Source: Dendrocalamus latiflorus (taxonomy: Eukaryota; Streptophyta; Magnoliopsida; Poales; Poaceae). From it: a stretch of DNA of 64,000 bases. Positions 36,726 through 46,465 of the stretch are shown one piece after another. The translations under genes were made by a program, and so were the position numbers. The stretch spans positions 19,747,560-19,811,559 of the forward strand of contig CM029642.1 in assembly GCA_017311315.1 (NCBI GenBank). Direction: 5' to 3'. The notes beneath the pieces are model-generated. The model did no database searches. It was not told the origin of the DNA and saw only the letters and a program-made list of their open reading frames with translations. Within the stretch, counting starts at the first letter, position 1. Each line of letters starts with the position of its first letter.

Positions 36726-37470
36726 CACTAATACAAAAGAGGTTATACTGAACAGCTACATCACAGACTATTCCTATAAACCGTCTATGCTGCAACTATC
36801 ACAAACGGTTCATACTAACAACCGTCTGTGATATTTTCACAGATGATTATTTATATAAACCGTCTGTGATAAAACAAGACATCACAGATGGTTCTTATTA
36901 ATAACCGTTTGTGAAAATATCACAGACAGTTGTTAGTATAAATCGTCTGTGATAGTTGCAAGGCATCACAGATGGTTCATATTAATAAACGTCCGTGATA
37001 ATTCACAAACGTTTATTTATAAGATCTGTGATACATGTATTATCACAAATGGTTCGTATAACAAATTGCCACAACACCGATCTGTGGCATCTCCCCTAGG
37101 ATTCCGAACTCACCTATCTATTCTCTCCGCATCAAATAGCAGGCACCGATTCCTTCCACCTCTCGCCCCATATTTATTACTCACCCTCTCCCTTTCACTC
37201 CGAGATGCATGAGTTCTACCAGCTGCTCCTAGCAAGTTCATCCACTCCTAGCTTGTTCCTCGACGACACTGACTACTGCCGTGAGCTAGCGCCTCCATTG
37301 TGACACCACGGTCGACTGCATAACACACTCTTGTCATAAGTATCGTAAGAGTGTCTTGTGTAGTCTCACCGTCGTGACATAAAGATGACGCTACCGCCAT
37401 CTCTCCTTCGCTACAAGGCACCATGGAAGCAGCTAGCACTACTACAAAAGAGGCTATACTAGACGGCTAC

Positions 37471-37766
37471 ATCACAGACGGTTTGACAAAACCGTCTGTG
37501 ATTGACACTAACACAAACGGTTTTAATTTGGACACCGTCTGTGTTAGTGGTCGAGTATCACAGACGGTCCTTACCAATGAACCGTCTGTGATACTTTAGT
37601 ATCACAGGCGGTTTAAAATAAATAACCGTCTGTGATAATCTGAAATTATCACAGACGGTTTTTTTATTAAAAACCGTCTGTGTTGTGTAGACTATCACAG
37701 CCGGTTGTTGTTAAGAACCGTCTGGGAATGTTCACAGACGGTTTTTTACAAGAACCGGCTGTGATG
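37471..37766. repeat. CACTA 5' subterminal repeat array
   Basis: Alternating direct and inverted copies of ATCACAGACGGTT separated by 4-12 bases, each pair able to form a short hairpin. In En/Spm such subterminal motifs bind the TNPA protein; that role here is by analogy. Confidence 0.9.
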
Positions 37767-37885
37767 TCCCTTTGTCTGTCATATTCTAGATCAGAGGTTA
37801 ATATATAAGTACACATTGCTTCTAATAACTTAACTACAGAACTACTGAGACAAGAGGTCACAAATTAAAGGCAAATTTATTAATT

Positions 37886-38440
37886 TCAATTAGAGGGAAA
37901 TTCATTACATAAGTCGCACAGGTAAAGAGTTTCCCAGATTGTAATCTTTTGGGCTTCGTACGCTTCTTCTTCGACTTTGGGACTTGGAGGATCAGCCGCT
38001 GAATTCTCGAACGCTGTTAAGATTGCCCTTGTCCTCTACACTTCCTCGTGCAGCCTGGGCAAATGATCAGCAGCATCCATCATGTCGTACAGGATAGCAT
38101 TAAAACATTCCTCACAATCTGCCGTTTCTGCATGAGCGGCAAGGCTATCCATCAGTCTGTGCAATGCGAGTAGAGCTTCTTCCGCATTGCGCACATTGTG
38201 GAGAAGAACCAAGGTGAGAGCTGTTTCCCTTTCTTGAGCGGCAGCGAGACGCCTCCGTCGACGGCGGAGGATCAGGTCAAGCTGACGGATGCAAGAAAGT
38301 CGGGGAAGGAGAGCAGGGCGGGTGCGGAGAAGCTGCTCCAGATGCAAATTGCTGGCCGCCTGTGTAAGGTTCCGGCCGAACAATTCGTGATGAACAGATG
38401 AGAGGAAGGAGATGATCACAAGAACAGTAGTAGAAGCCAT
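37886..38440 (-). pseudogene. CACTA-associated small ORF, copy 1
   Basis: ATG at 38440-38438, stop TGA at 37888-37886, 184 residues if the in-frame TAG at 38038-38036 is read through; as written the product stops after 134 residues. In the copy at 9726-10253 that codon is GAG, so one G-to-T change explains the stop. Features: hydrophobic N-terminal 17 residues, HELFGRNLTQ, LEQLL, RPALLPRL, a six-Arg run, QERETAL, a predicted helical acidic part ending DHLPRL, and an ENSAADPP...EEEAYEAQK tail. No family recognised. It is divergent to the transposase and starts about 1 kb inside the TIR. Confidence 0.65.
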
Positions 38441-38647
38441 GTTGTATTGTATATATATTGTATTGTACATACGTAGAAGACCTGGATTAGGAGCGCATAT
38501 TTAACCTTTAGCACAAACGGTTCGTATACCCAAACATTAATGATATAGACGCTTCGTATAACGATCGAGAGACGTTAATTAGACGATCGAAACACGAAGT
38601 GTTCTGGCATCGAAACACGCGCGAAGCAGTTCTGGTATGAAGCTTAT

Positions 38648-38904
38648 GACAGACGGTTTTTTATAAAAAACCGTCTGTGATAATATACTGGACGGCTACA
38701 TCACAGACGGTTCATACGGAACCGTCTGTGATTAAACTGTCACAGACGGTTTAAACTGGCAACCGTCGGTGATAACTAAACATCACAGACGGCTCGTATT
38801 AAGAACCGTCTGTGATAACTAAACATCACAGACGGCTCGTATTAAGAACCGTCTATGATATTTATTATCACACACGGTTCGCGTTAATAACCGTCTGTGA
38901 TAAT
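38648..38904. repeat. CACTA internal repeat array 1
   Basis: Same ATCACAGACGGTT motif in alternating orientation, preceded by 'atatactggacggctacatc', which copies the sequence just inside the 5' terminus (37455-37474) but without the CACTA end itself. The element at 9.4-10.7 kb has an array at the matching place, so this is an old part of the element and not a recent nested end. Confidence 0.85.
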
Positions 38905-39095
38905 TACATACCACCAATAATTGGCGTGTGATATCACGTGTCACCAATAATTCGCGTATACCCAGGATTTCGATCTCACCCGTCCATTCTCTCCACATCG
39001 AATGGCTGGCACCAGTTCCTCCCACGGCCAGGCCCTTATTAATAACTCCCCATCAACCTTTCCACCGGTACTAGTCACGCGTGAGTTCATCCACT

Positions 39096-39863
39096 AGCTA
39101 GCTTCCTGCATGCATCTCCCCTCCGCTGTGAGCTAGCACCTCCATCGCGGCAAGTCCGGTTCATACTAAACAACACACTCTTGCCGTAAGTGTCGTAAGT
39201 GTGTCTTGTTTAGTGTGACCGGTCATGCCGCGAAGGGTTTGTTAGCTTGATATCCTGTAATAGATCGATGTGAATGTGTTGTTGAGTTTTTGTGCTTGCC
39301 TCTGTATTTGCATGTTCCTCGACGATGCCGACTACTGTCGAGATGTTGCCTGAAGCTAGCTTCCTGCATGCATCTCCCCTCCGCTGTGAGCTAGCACCTC
39401 CATCGCGGCAGGTCCGGTTCATACTAAACAACACACTCTTGCCGTAAGTGTCGTAAGTGTGTCTTGTTTAGTGTGACCGGTCGTGCCGCGAAGGGTTTGT
39501 TAGCTTGATATCCTGTAATAGATCGATCTGAATGTGTTGTTGAGTTTTTGTGCTTGCCTCTGTATTTGCATGTTCCTCGACGATGCCGACTACTGTCGAG
39601 ATGTTGCCTGAAGCTAGCTTCCTGCATGCATCTCCCCTCCGCTGTGAGCTAGCACCTCCATATCGCGGCACGTTCGGTTCATACTAAACAACACACTCTT
39701 GCCGTAAGTGTCGTAAGTGTGTCTTGTTTAGTGTGGACCGTCGTGCCGCGAAGGGTTTGTTAGCTTGTTATCCTGTAATAGATCGATCTGAATGTGTTGT
39801 TGAGTTTTTGTGCTTGCCTCTGTATTTGCATGTTCCTCGACGATGCTGACTATTGTCGAGATG
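39096..39863 (+). repeat. Three tandem 258-bp repeats with hairpins
   Basis: Units begin at 39096, 39354 and 39612 (AGCTAGCTTCCTGCATGC), spacing exactly 258 bases. Units are nearly identical. Each holds an inverted repeat (first copy 39162-39217: CATACTAAACAA...CTTGTTTAGTGTG) able to form a stem of about 24 pairs. The older CACTA has one diverged unit (about 37240-37380). Noncoding; the minus-strand frames in each unit are repeats of one another. Confidence 0.92.
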
Positions 39864-39979
39864 TGATGTCCACTCCGACAATCCTTCTTTTTCCTGCAAA
39901 ATTCAAGGCAATTTTATTACAAAAGTTCAAAAAAAGACATTTCCAGATTTTTCAGCAGCCGACGTTGCCGACTTCTTCT

Positions 39980-40174
39980 CTGAGCGACTATCCATCTGCT
40001 TTTTCCCACTTCTTTTCTTCATCCGAGGCCTGCAGCTGTGTCTTGAGGAATGCCACATCTGAAGACCCAAGAGCTGGTCAAGAACTGGTCTTCAGATGTG
40101 GCATTCCTCAAGACACAGCAGCAGGCCTCGGATGAAGAAAAGAAGTGGGAAGAAGCAGATGGATAGTCGCTCAG
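39980..40174. other. Near-perfect inverted repeat, 88-bp arms, 19-bp loop
   Basis: Left arm 39980-40067 and right arm 40087-40174 are reverse complements with only two differences in 88 bases; one of these is a G-U wobble in RNA made from this strand. The loop is 40068-40086. A transcript of either strand would fold into a long hairpin. It lies in the CACTA element between the 258-bp repeats and the second internal array, 630 bases before the TNP2 start. Confidence 0.95.
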
Positions 40175-40184
40175 CGAGGTTGGG

Positions 40185-40516
40185 TATCACAGACGGTTCT
40201 ATTAACGAACCGTCTGTGATAAAACAATCACAGACGGTTATTAACACGAACCGTCTGTGATAGTATGCATCACAGACGGTTCGTGTTAAGAACCGTCTGT
40301 GATAATGTAGACTATCACAGACGGTTATTTATGTGAACCGTCTATGATAGGCAACAATCACCGACGGTTATTAAGTTGAACCGTCTGTGATATTGCTTGT
40401 ATCACAAACGGTTCATATTAGTAACCGTCGGTGATAATTCACAGACGGTTATTAATACAAACCATCTGTGATATATCATTTTCACAGACCGTTTGTGGTT
40501 GGAACCGTCTGTGATA
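40185..40516. repeat. CACTA internal repeat array 2
   Basis: Ten or more ATCACAGACGGTT-type motifs in alternating orientation, just upstream of the transposase ORF, where it may act in promoter control by analogy with En/Spm TNPA. Confidence 0.85.
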
Positions 40517-40803
40517 TTCTGCGTAGTATTAATTGCTTGGCGTACTTGCTTGAAGGATGTCGACACCGATCTGTCTTCATTGCGCTTCATCGGTGGAGCA
40601 AGGCGGCCGGCTTTAGGGAGTTGGGGGCGAAAAAATATCACCGTCTTCTTAGTGATCTGATCAGAGGTTAGTATACTTAACATTCTTAGTGATCTGATCA
40701 GAGATTAGTACTCAATTACATAACATTCTTAGTGATCTGATCAGAGGTTAGTAGTAGGGGTAATAATCATTTTTGACACCCATTTGTCACTTGTGTAGCG
40801 TAG

Positions 40804-41862
40804 ATGGACCGAAGCTGGATGTATATTGAGAACCGTGTGTGTGAAGAGTACATTACTGGCGTGTCTGCTTTTAGAAGGGCGGCCGAGCTGGATATGTTGA
40901 AGAAGGGGATGAAATATATGTATTGCCCATGTATTGATTGTGTTAATCTCAAGATGTTTAGCAACTCAGCGCAGATTGAAGCTCACTTGATTCGAAGGGG
41001 TTTCAGAAAAGGGTACAAATGTTGGACCAGTCACGGTGAAGAAAAAAGTACACAAGAAGGTAGTTATGACATAGTCGAGGGAGGCAACGATATACCAGAT
41101 GTGGACTGTTCTTTCGATCATGAGGATAGGTCGCAGGATGACAATCTGGATCAGATGTTACGTGATGCAGAAGGGAACTATAGTGAGAGAGAGTTTGGTA
41201 AATTCGAGGGCTTGATGGAGGACTCGGAGAAACCTTTGTTCCCGGGCTGCAAGCCGCAATACACGAGGTTGTCATCAGTTCTAGAACTGCTAAAATTGAA
41301 GGCAAGCAATGGTTGGTCCGACAAGAGTTTCACGGCATTATTAGGTCTCCTAGTGGACATGCTTCCAACGGGAAATGTGTTGCCGAGAACCACCTACCAA
41401 GCCAAGAAGATTCTTTGTCCATTAGGAATGGAAGTAGAAAGAATACATGCATGTCGGAATGATTGTATCCTGTACCGTAAAGAGTATGCTAGCTTACATG
41501 TTTGTCCGGTGTGCAAAGCATCCCGATACAAGCGTAAAAATGACTCTGATGATGGGAAGGGCATCGAGGTGAAGCAAGGACCTCCTGCTAAGGTGATATG
41601 GTATCTTCCTGTAATCCCCCGTTTGAAGCGTTTATTTGCAAACCGCAAGGATGCAAGATTGATGCGTTGGCACTGCGAGCAGCGTAAGAAAGACGGAATG
41701 ATAAGACATGTTGCTGATTCTGCCCAGTGGAGGAACATCGATAGGATGTTTGTAGATTTCGGTGTGGAACCGAGAAATATAAGGTTTGGGTTGAGTACAG
41801 ATGGAATGAATCCTTTTGGTAACATGAGCAGCCGACATAGCACCTGGCCCGTGAACAAATAA
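40804..41862 (+). pseudogene. CACTA transposase (TNP2/TnpD), N-terminal part
   Basis: Starts MDRSWMYIENR, the usual beginning of the transposase-associated domain, with the zinc-binding pattern CPCIDC at residues 40-45. The TNP2 domain follows: PLFPGCK, LLKLKASNGWSDKSF, a CRNDCILYRKEYA motif with CPVC, then PRLKRLFAN, MRWHC and STDGMNPFGNMSSRHSTWP. The D of STDGMNPF is the first catalytic Asp of the DDE core. Right after HSTWP the frame ends (TAA at 41860-41862) because sequence from the second ORF is joined there. About half of the normal TNP2, including the remaining acidic residues, is gone, so it cannot catalyse transposition alone. Confidence 0.92.
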
Positions 41863-43926
41863 AACAGGAGCTTCGTGCTCAACTTGAGGAACAACTATCT
41901 GCCTCACTTCAAGAGCAGACTGCCTCACTTCGAGGAGAGATAGATTCGTTGCGGGAAGAACTGAGACAAGTCCGCAACCAATCGCAACCCACTCCTAGTA
42001 CTGCGGTACCCAGTCCCCCTCAACGTCGCAGTAGCTGCGCGTCCACACCAATTTCTGAACATAGCGACGACCACTTACGTATTGATGACATTCAGGTAAT
42101 GTACCTCTTTAGAATGGTACATAGATCTCTCTGGTGGACGCCTTAACTCATCTTGTATCGTTATGTAGGAGCCCATGCCTTGCACCCTCACAGTTAGGCT
42201 TGTTGGCTCTATTCCCGTTGATGCTGGGCGCGGCATGGTGTATCCATTGCTGCCAGGGACGCTCGTGCACGGTGTACAAGTAGACACCGGTTTCATGAAG
42301 GTCCAGGTGGACATGATTAATGATATTTTTAAGCCCGTCCCTCTTGAGAAGCCCCCAAACGAAGAGATTAAGACATACGGGGATGCCGTCCACACATTCA
42401 TTCAGTGGCCCAAGAGGGACATCGTCCTCGACATGTCTGTGCCACAATCTTCACATCCAGTGGCCCAAGAGGGACGTCGCCCTGGACCTGGCACATCGGC
42501 TCCGGTGGCTTCACCTCCACCTCCAAATCCAGTAAAGTCTGTTGCATCGGCTCCCGCCGAGACGCCACCGAGAACATATCATAAGCGAGGCTCCAAGGCC
42601 TCCAAGGCTCATGCGACGAAAGTTAAGCCGCGTCCCGTGCCATGGAAGTTTGTTCTAGGAGTGTCGTTATTGCCCGATTCACAATTACGCCAGGTTGGTA
42701 TGATTTGCAATAGATTGCATGCCTGGTACATGGAGAAGTCCAACATGAAGCCAAACCGGCAGAGTGCATTGACTCTGAAATATAACGACACGCATTTCCT
42801 CAACGACTTGGGCTACATCGTCGTGACATTCGATGATTTATTCTTACTATTCAATCTCGACGAACTTGACGCCTCACTTCTACGATGCTGGACACTGTAA
42901 GTGTACTGCACAATGAAGTTCTACATTCACGTTATACAGATAAATGTCATTACTCTTTCTTTATGTATAGATACATGATCCAAGAAGTCCGACGATCGCG
43001 ACGACCGGTGGGTTTCCTCGACCCTCACTTGGTCTCCGAGCAATGTATCAATGCAGATGCATCCTTCGTGCAAGGTTACATAACGAGGGGATTGATTGCT
43101 CACACCGACAAGGAATACATCATGGTACCCTTCAACCAAGGGTAAGTGCTTCACTAGTTGCCACACATATGTTTCATTTGTACTTTACATGCGGCATGAA
43201 CTTAGGATTAATCACTATGGCGACACACATGACTAGGCATCACTGGATTTTGCTTGTGATTGTACCAAAGTGGAGCAAGGTAATATACCTTGATTCCCTC
43301 CTTAGGAGCAACCACGACTTCAGTCTTGTGCAAGAAGTACTTAACAGGTAAACTCATTTCCTCCATACATAACTCTATTGTAATATTTCTTTTGTTTGCC
43401 ACGGCCGAGGATAAGTTTTTTGAATCACGTAGGGCGTTTGCCGATTATGTTGCTCAAGGAGGAAGACACGACAAATCCAGTGACACGCTACGACACAACA
43501 CGCGATTTCCGGTACCCGCTACAACACAACAATCCTATATCATACTTTGTTATAATGCCTCTAGAATTGACAATACCGATGTATGTAATTCTATTTTTGC
43601 AGTGCCACCAGCAGCTACAGGGCAACGTATGTGGATTCTACGTTTGCCGCCATATGAAGGAAATCATTGCTACTAAGATCAATGATCCAGAGGTTTGTCA
43701 GGTCCTTCCAATAATTATTACTTTCTGATTATATATATGTATTTGTATTACACACACATGCTAATTAATGACTTAACATTGCTCCTAGCGACAGCGGGTG
43801 CACTTCGACGAAAGTGCATATGATCTTGACAATCTCATGGAGATTCGTGCAATCATCTCCCAATTCTTGCTAGGAGAGGTCATAAGTAGGAAGGGAGAGT
43901 TCTACGCCGGCAATGGTGATAATTAG
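41844..43926 (+). CDS. CACTA second ORF: coiled coil plus Ulp1-type cysteine protease
   Basis: Exons that splice in frame: from 41844 (deletion junction, no start seen) to 42095, 42169-42896, 42971-43141, 43237-43347, 43433-43511, 43603-43692, 43789-43926 (stop). Exon 1 codes a Glu/Gln-rich coiled coil (LREELRQVRNQ). Exon 2 carries a domain with LTVRLVGSIP and a Pro/Ala linker, then SALTLKYNDTHFLNDLGY. The end is a Ulp1-like C48 peptidase: HHWILLVIVP (His), YLDSL (Asp), QLQGN (Gln) and VCGFYVC (Cys), all catalytic positions present. The reading starts one frame off from TNP2, so the 5' end of this ORF was lost in the same deletion. SUMO- or ubiquitin-like protease activity is inferred from the family. 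Confidence 0.82.
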
Positions 43927-44191
43927 ATGTTGAAACATTGGATTCAACTGTACAAATCAAACAATTCCTTCAAATGAATTCATTTGTCAGATTTTGTGTA
44001 ACGATTTTCATTCTATATATATATGTATGTGATCTGCTGTGTACGAATTTTGTTGTAATTTACTATGAGTTGCAATTAACTTATATCTGTCATTTATCTG
44101 TAATCTGCTTGCTTGCTTGCGTTCAGAGGGCATGGCTAGCATATCCTGAGGCTAGCCAAAAAATATCAAATAAAATGGATGATGCACTTAG
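43927..44191. other. CACTA 3' noncoding segment
   Basis: Between the Ulp1-type ORF and the terminal array. The block 'gaggctagccaaaaaatat' at about 44150 has a match in the older element at about 45077. A polyadenylation-type region is likely but no single signal stands out. Confidence 0.5.
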
Positions 44192-44730
44192 TATCACAGA
44201 CGGTTCGTTGTTAAAATCCGTCTGTGATACAATATCACAGACGGTTTCAAAGAGTGCCGTCTGTGGTGTGAATGATATCACAGACGGCCTTTACTACTGA
44301 CCGTCTGTGATACACAAATATCACAGACGGTTAGTAATTAAAACCGTCTGTGATATACAAAATATCACAAACGGTTAGTAATAAAAACCGTCTGTGATAT
44401 TGTATATATCACAGACGGTCTTTATTACTAACCGTCTGTGATAGTCTTGTATCACAGACGGTTTTTTATAAAAAACCGTCTGTGATAGTCTTGTATCACA
44501 GACGGTTTTTTTAAAACCGTCTGTGATACAAGACTATCACCGACGGTTTTTTATAAAAAAACCGTCTGTGATACTCGAATATCACAGACGGTTAGTAATA
44601 AAGACCGTCTGTAATGTTGTTATCACAGACGGCTTGGGAACCGTCTGTGATAACCACAACTATCACTGACACCTAGACACTGATGGTTAAAGAACCGTCT
44701 GTGATGACGGTTCCGAACCGTCTGTGATAG
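44192..44730. repeat. CACTA 3' subterminal repeat array
   Basis: The most regular array of the window: about ten consecutive pairs TATCACAGACGGTT / AACCGTCTGTGATA with spacers of 4-12 bases, so almost the entire 540 bases can form small hairpins. The motif is nearly invariant, indicating youth. Confidence 0.92.
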
Positions 44731-45457
44731 GGCTGTCTGTAGCAGTGTAGCTACCGAGATGGCACTTAAGTCGGTGTTAAAGACATCCAACTCATGCGTT
44801 ACTAGGATCTCTCCTTCTTCTATGTTTTTGCCATGGGTTTATAGGATTAGGAAATGTGTTCTTGCCATGTTTAAAAGTTGGGTTCGTAGGGTTATGAGAT
44901 GTGTTCTTGCTATATTTAAGAGTTGGGTTCATAGGATTAGAATGTGTTCTTGTTGTGTTAGGTGGGTAACCTGCTGATTATCTTGTGATACTATAATGGT
45001 GGATTATAATGAAATGTGCTGCCGTGTTTACTGCTGTATTTGCTTGTTTTCAAATGGCATAGCTAACATTTCTTGAGACTAGCCAAAAAAATAGAAAAAT
45101 TTAGGTATAGTATGAACTATCACAAATGGTTTTGTGGTATAAACTGTCTATGAAGGACTATCATAGATGGTTCTATATTATCACCATCTGTGATACTCGC
45201 CTATCGCAGACGGTTGGTAACTAGAACTATTTGTGATGTGTGAGTATCACAGACGGTTTTTGGTTCGAGCCATCCATGATAGTGTTCTTCACAGATAGTT
45301 CTAGTTACAAACCATCTGTGTTGTATTTATCACAAATGGCTTACAAACCATCTGTGATAATCGGAGATTATCACAGATGCATAAATTCAGAAGGTTCAAA
45401 AAACCATCCGTGATGGCAGTTTCGAACCGTCTATGATGACTTTTTTTTGTAGTAAGG

Positions 45458-46088
45458 TATGGTTTGGCTTGGGTTGCAACTAATGTTTGATTTTATATTT
45501 GTTATTGTTTGGTGGATGCTAGTGCAAAGCAAAGCACATGTGATGGAAAGCAATGGCATCACACCACGGAAAGAACATCTTGTGACTCAGAGCTCTACTT
45601 CTACTCTGCTTTTGAGGAGGCTTGGGACTCACCTTTCCTGTAATGCTGATAACATCACGGCAAGAAGATGCAAAGCACAAGAAGCCCCAACGGTTAATAC
45701 CTTCCTTTAGATGGGGTCTTGTGCCAGGCTGTCGCCTCTCGTCACGATCCAGGCTGCTGCTGCTATCCGCATGCGTCATGTGCCTGTTCGTTGTTTGTAC
45801 CCTCTGCTCCAGAGAAAGATAATTTTATTCATTGGTGATTAGAGTGTTGTTTGTTTGTATTTCCTTGATCGAAGGACATCTCGATTAAGGTACTTTGAAG
45901 TGAATGGTGTTTACTGTTCCAAATATGAAGAACTTAGAATGTTTTTTTTAAAAGACTATTGTGTATACAAATTCAAAGTTGTTATATTTAGCTAGGATTT
46001 GTAGCTATGGTGGTCCATTGTCTAAAATTTTTTTAACCGCTATAAATTTAATATGTCGGTACACAAGTATATGAATTACAAAATGCAA
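45458..46088. other. Intergenic, no gene recognised
   Basis: Includes a block at 45735-45780 similar to 30805-30860 (old dispersed repeat). The open frame at 45459-45710 (+) lacks any family resemblance. Confidence 0.4.
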
Positions 46089-46465
46089 TTAAGAAAAAAA
46101 AGGACATACAGAGTTCATAAAATAGACGAGTATATCTTTCTTAACATAGAATTGAAATATTACATACCCATAATAGTTGAAGAACAATATGTCAGTACTT
46201 CTTCTTGTCAGGCTTGCGCCTTCTAATAGCCATGAAAGTGTTGATGATCTCTTTTCATTCAATTGTAAGAAAATATCCCGCTCAATAAAAGTCACTAGAC
46301 AATCATCCAGAAGGCTATCACCCATCTTATTTCTCAACTTATTCTTGATAAAGGTCATTGCAGAAAATATTCTTTCAACACTTGCGGTAGCTACCGGTAG
46401 AAGCAATACCAATTTGATAAGTAAATAGACCCAATGATAAACATTATCCCTCTGCTCGAGTTAGG
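46089..46465 (-). pseudogene. hAT transposase C-terminal fragment
   Basis: Minus strand, from about 46460: VYHWVYLLIKLVLLLPVATASVERIFSAM, FIKNKLRNKMGD, LLDDCLVTFIERDIF. These are the hAT dimerisation-domain (hATC) motifs of plant DUF4371/zinc-finger-type hAT transposases. A stop lies just upstream and nothing of the catalytic region is present in the neighbouring kilobase, so only the tail of the gene remains. Confidence 0.88.

Larger units (their letters stand above)
37437..44747 (+). mobile_element. Younger CACTA (En/Spm) transposon, 7.3 kb
   Basis: Starts CACTACTACAAAAGAGG at 37437 and ends CTGTCTGTAGCAGTG at 44747, an imperfect inverted end (CACTGCTACAGACAG). It is flanked by TAG on both sides (37434-37436 and 44748-44750), the 3-base duplication CACTA transposons make. 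Contents in order: subterminal array, antisense small ORF, internal array, 3 x 258-bp repeat, 88-bp-arm hairpin, second internal array, TNP2 5' part, Ulp1-type ORF, terminal array. CACTA elements move by a DDE transposase (TNP2) acting on such arrays; most of that enzyme's catalytic region is deleted here, so the element would need help from elsewhere. Confidence 0.93.
36726..45457 (+). mobile_element. Older CACTA element, split by the younger one
   Basis: Left terminus CACTAATACAAAAGAGG at 36726, followed by decayed ATCACAGACGGTT-type repeats to about 37060. After the younger insertion it resumes at 44748 and ends in decayed repeats and TTTTTTTTGTAGTAAGG near 45457. Its 3' interior ('atttcttgagactagccaaaaa') matches 44138-44165 of the younger element, and its 5' interior (37100-37400) matches 38960-39230, so the two are relatives. 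Without the insert it is only about 1.4 kb and noncoding: a deletion derivative. The far terminus is degenerate and I see no target duplication. Confidence 0.75.

Noticed and set aside
39210..39671. Three similar small minus-strand proteins
   Set aside because: They are the same noncoding 258-bp tandem unit read three times; Arg/Thr-rich sequence without known domain.
37471..44730. CRISPR-like look of the regularly spaced ATCACAGACGGTT motifs
   Set aside because: Motifs alternate in orientation, spacers are only 4-12 bases and not unique, and the arrays sit at the ends of a CACTA element in a plant genome.
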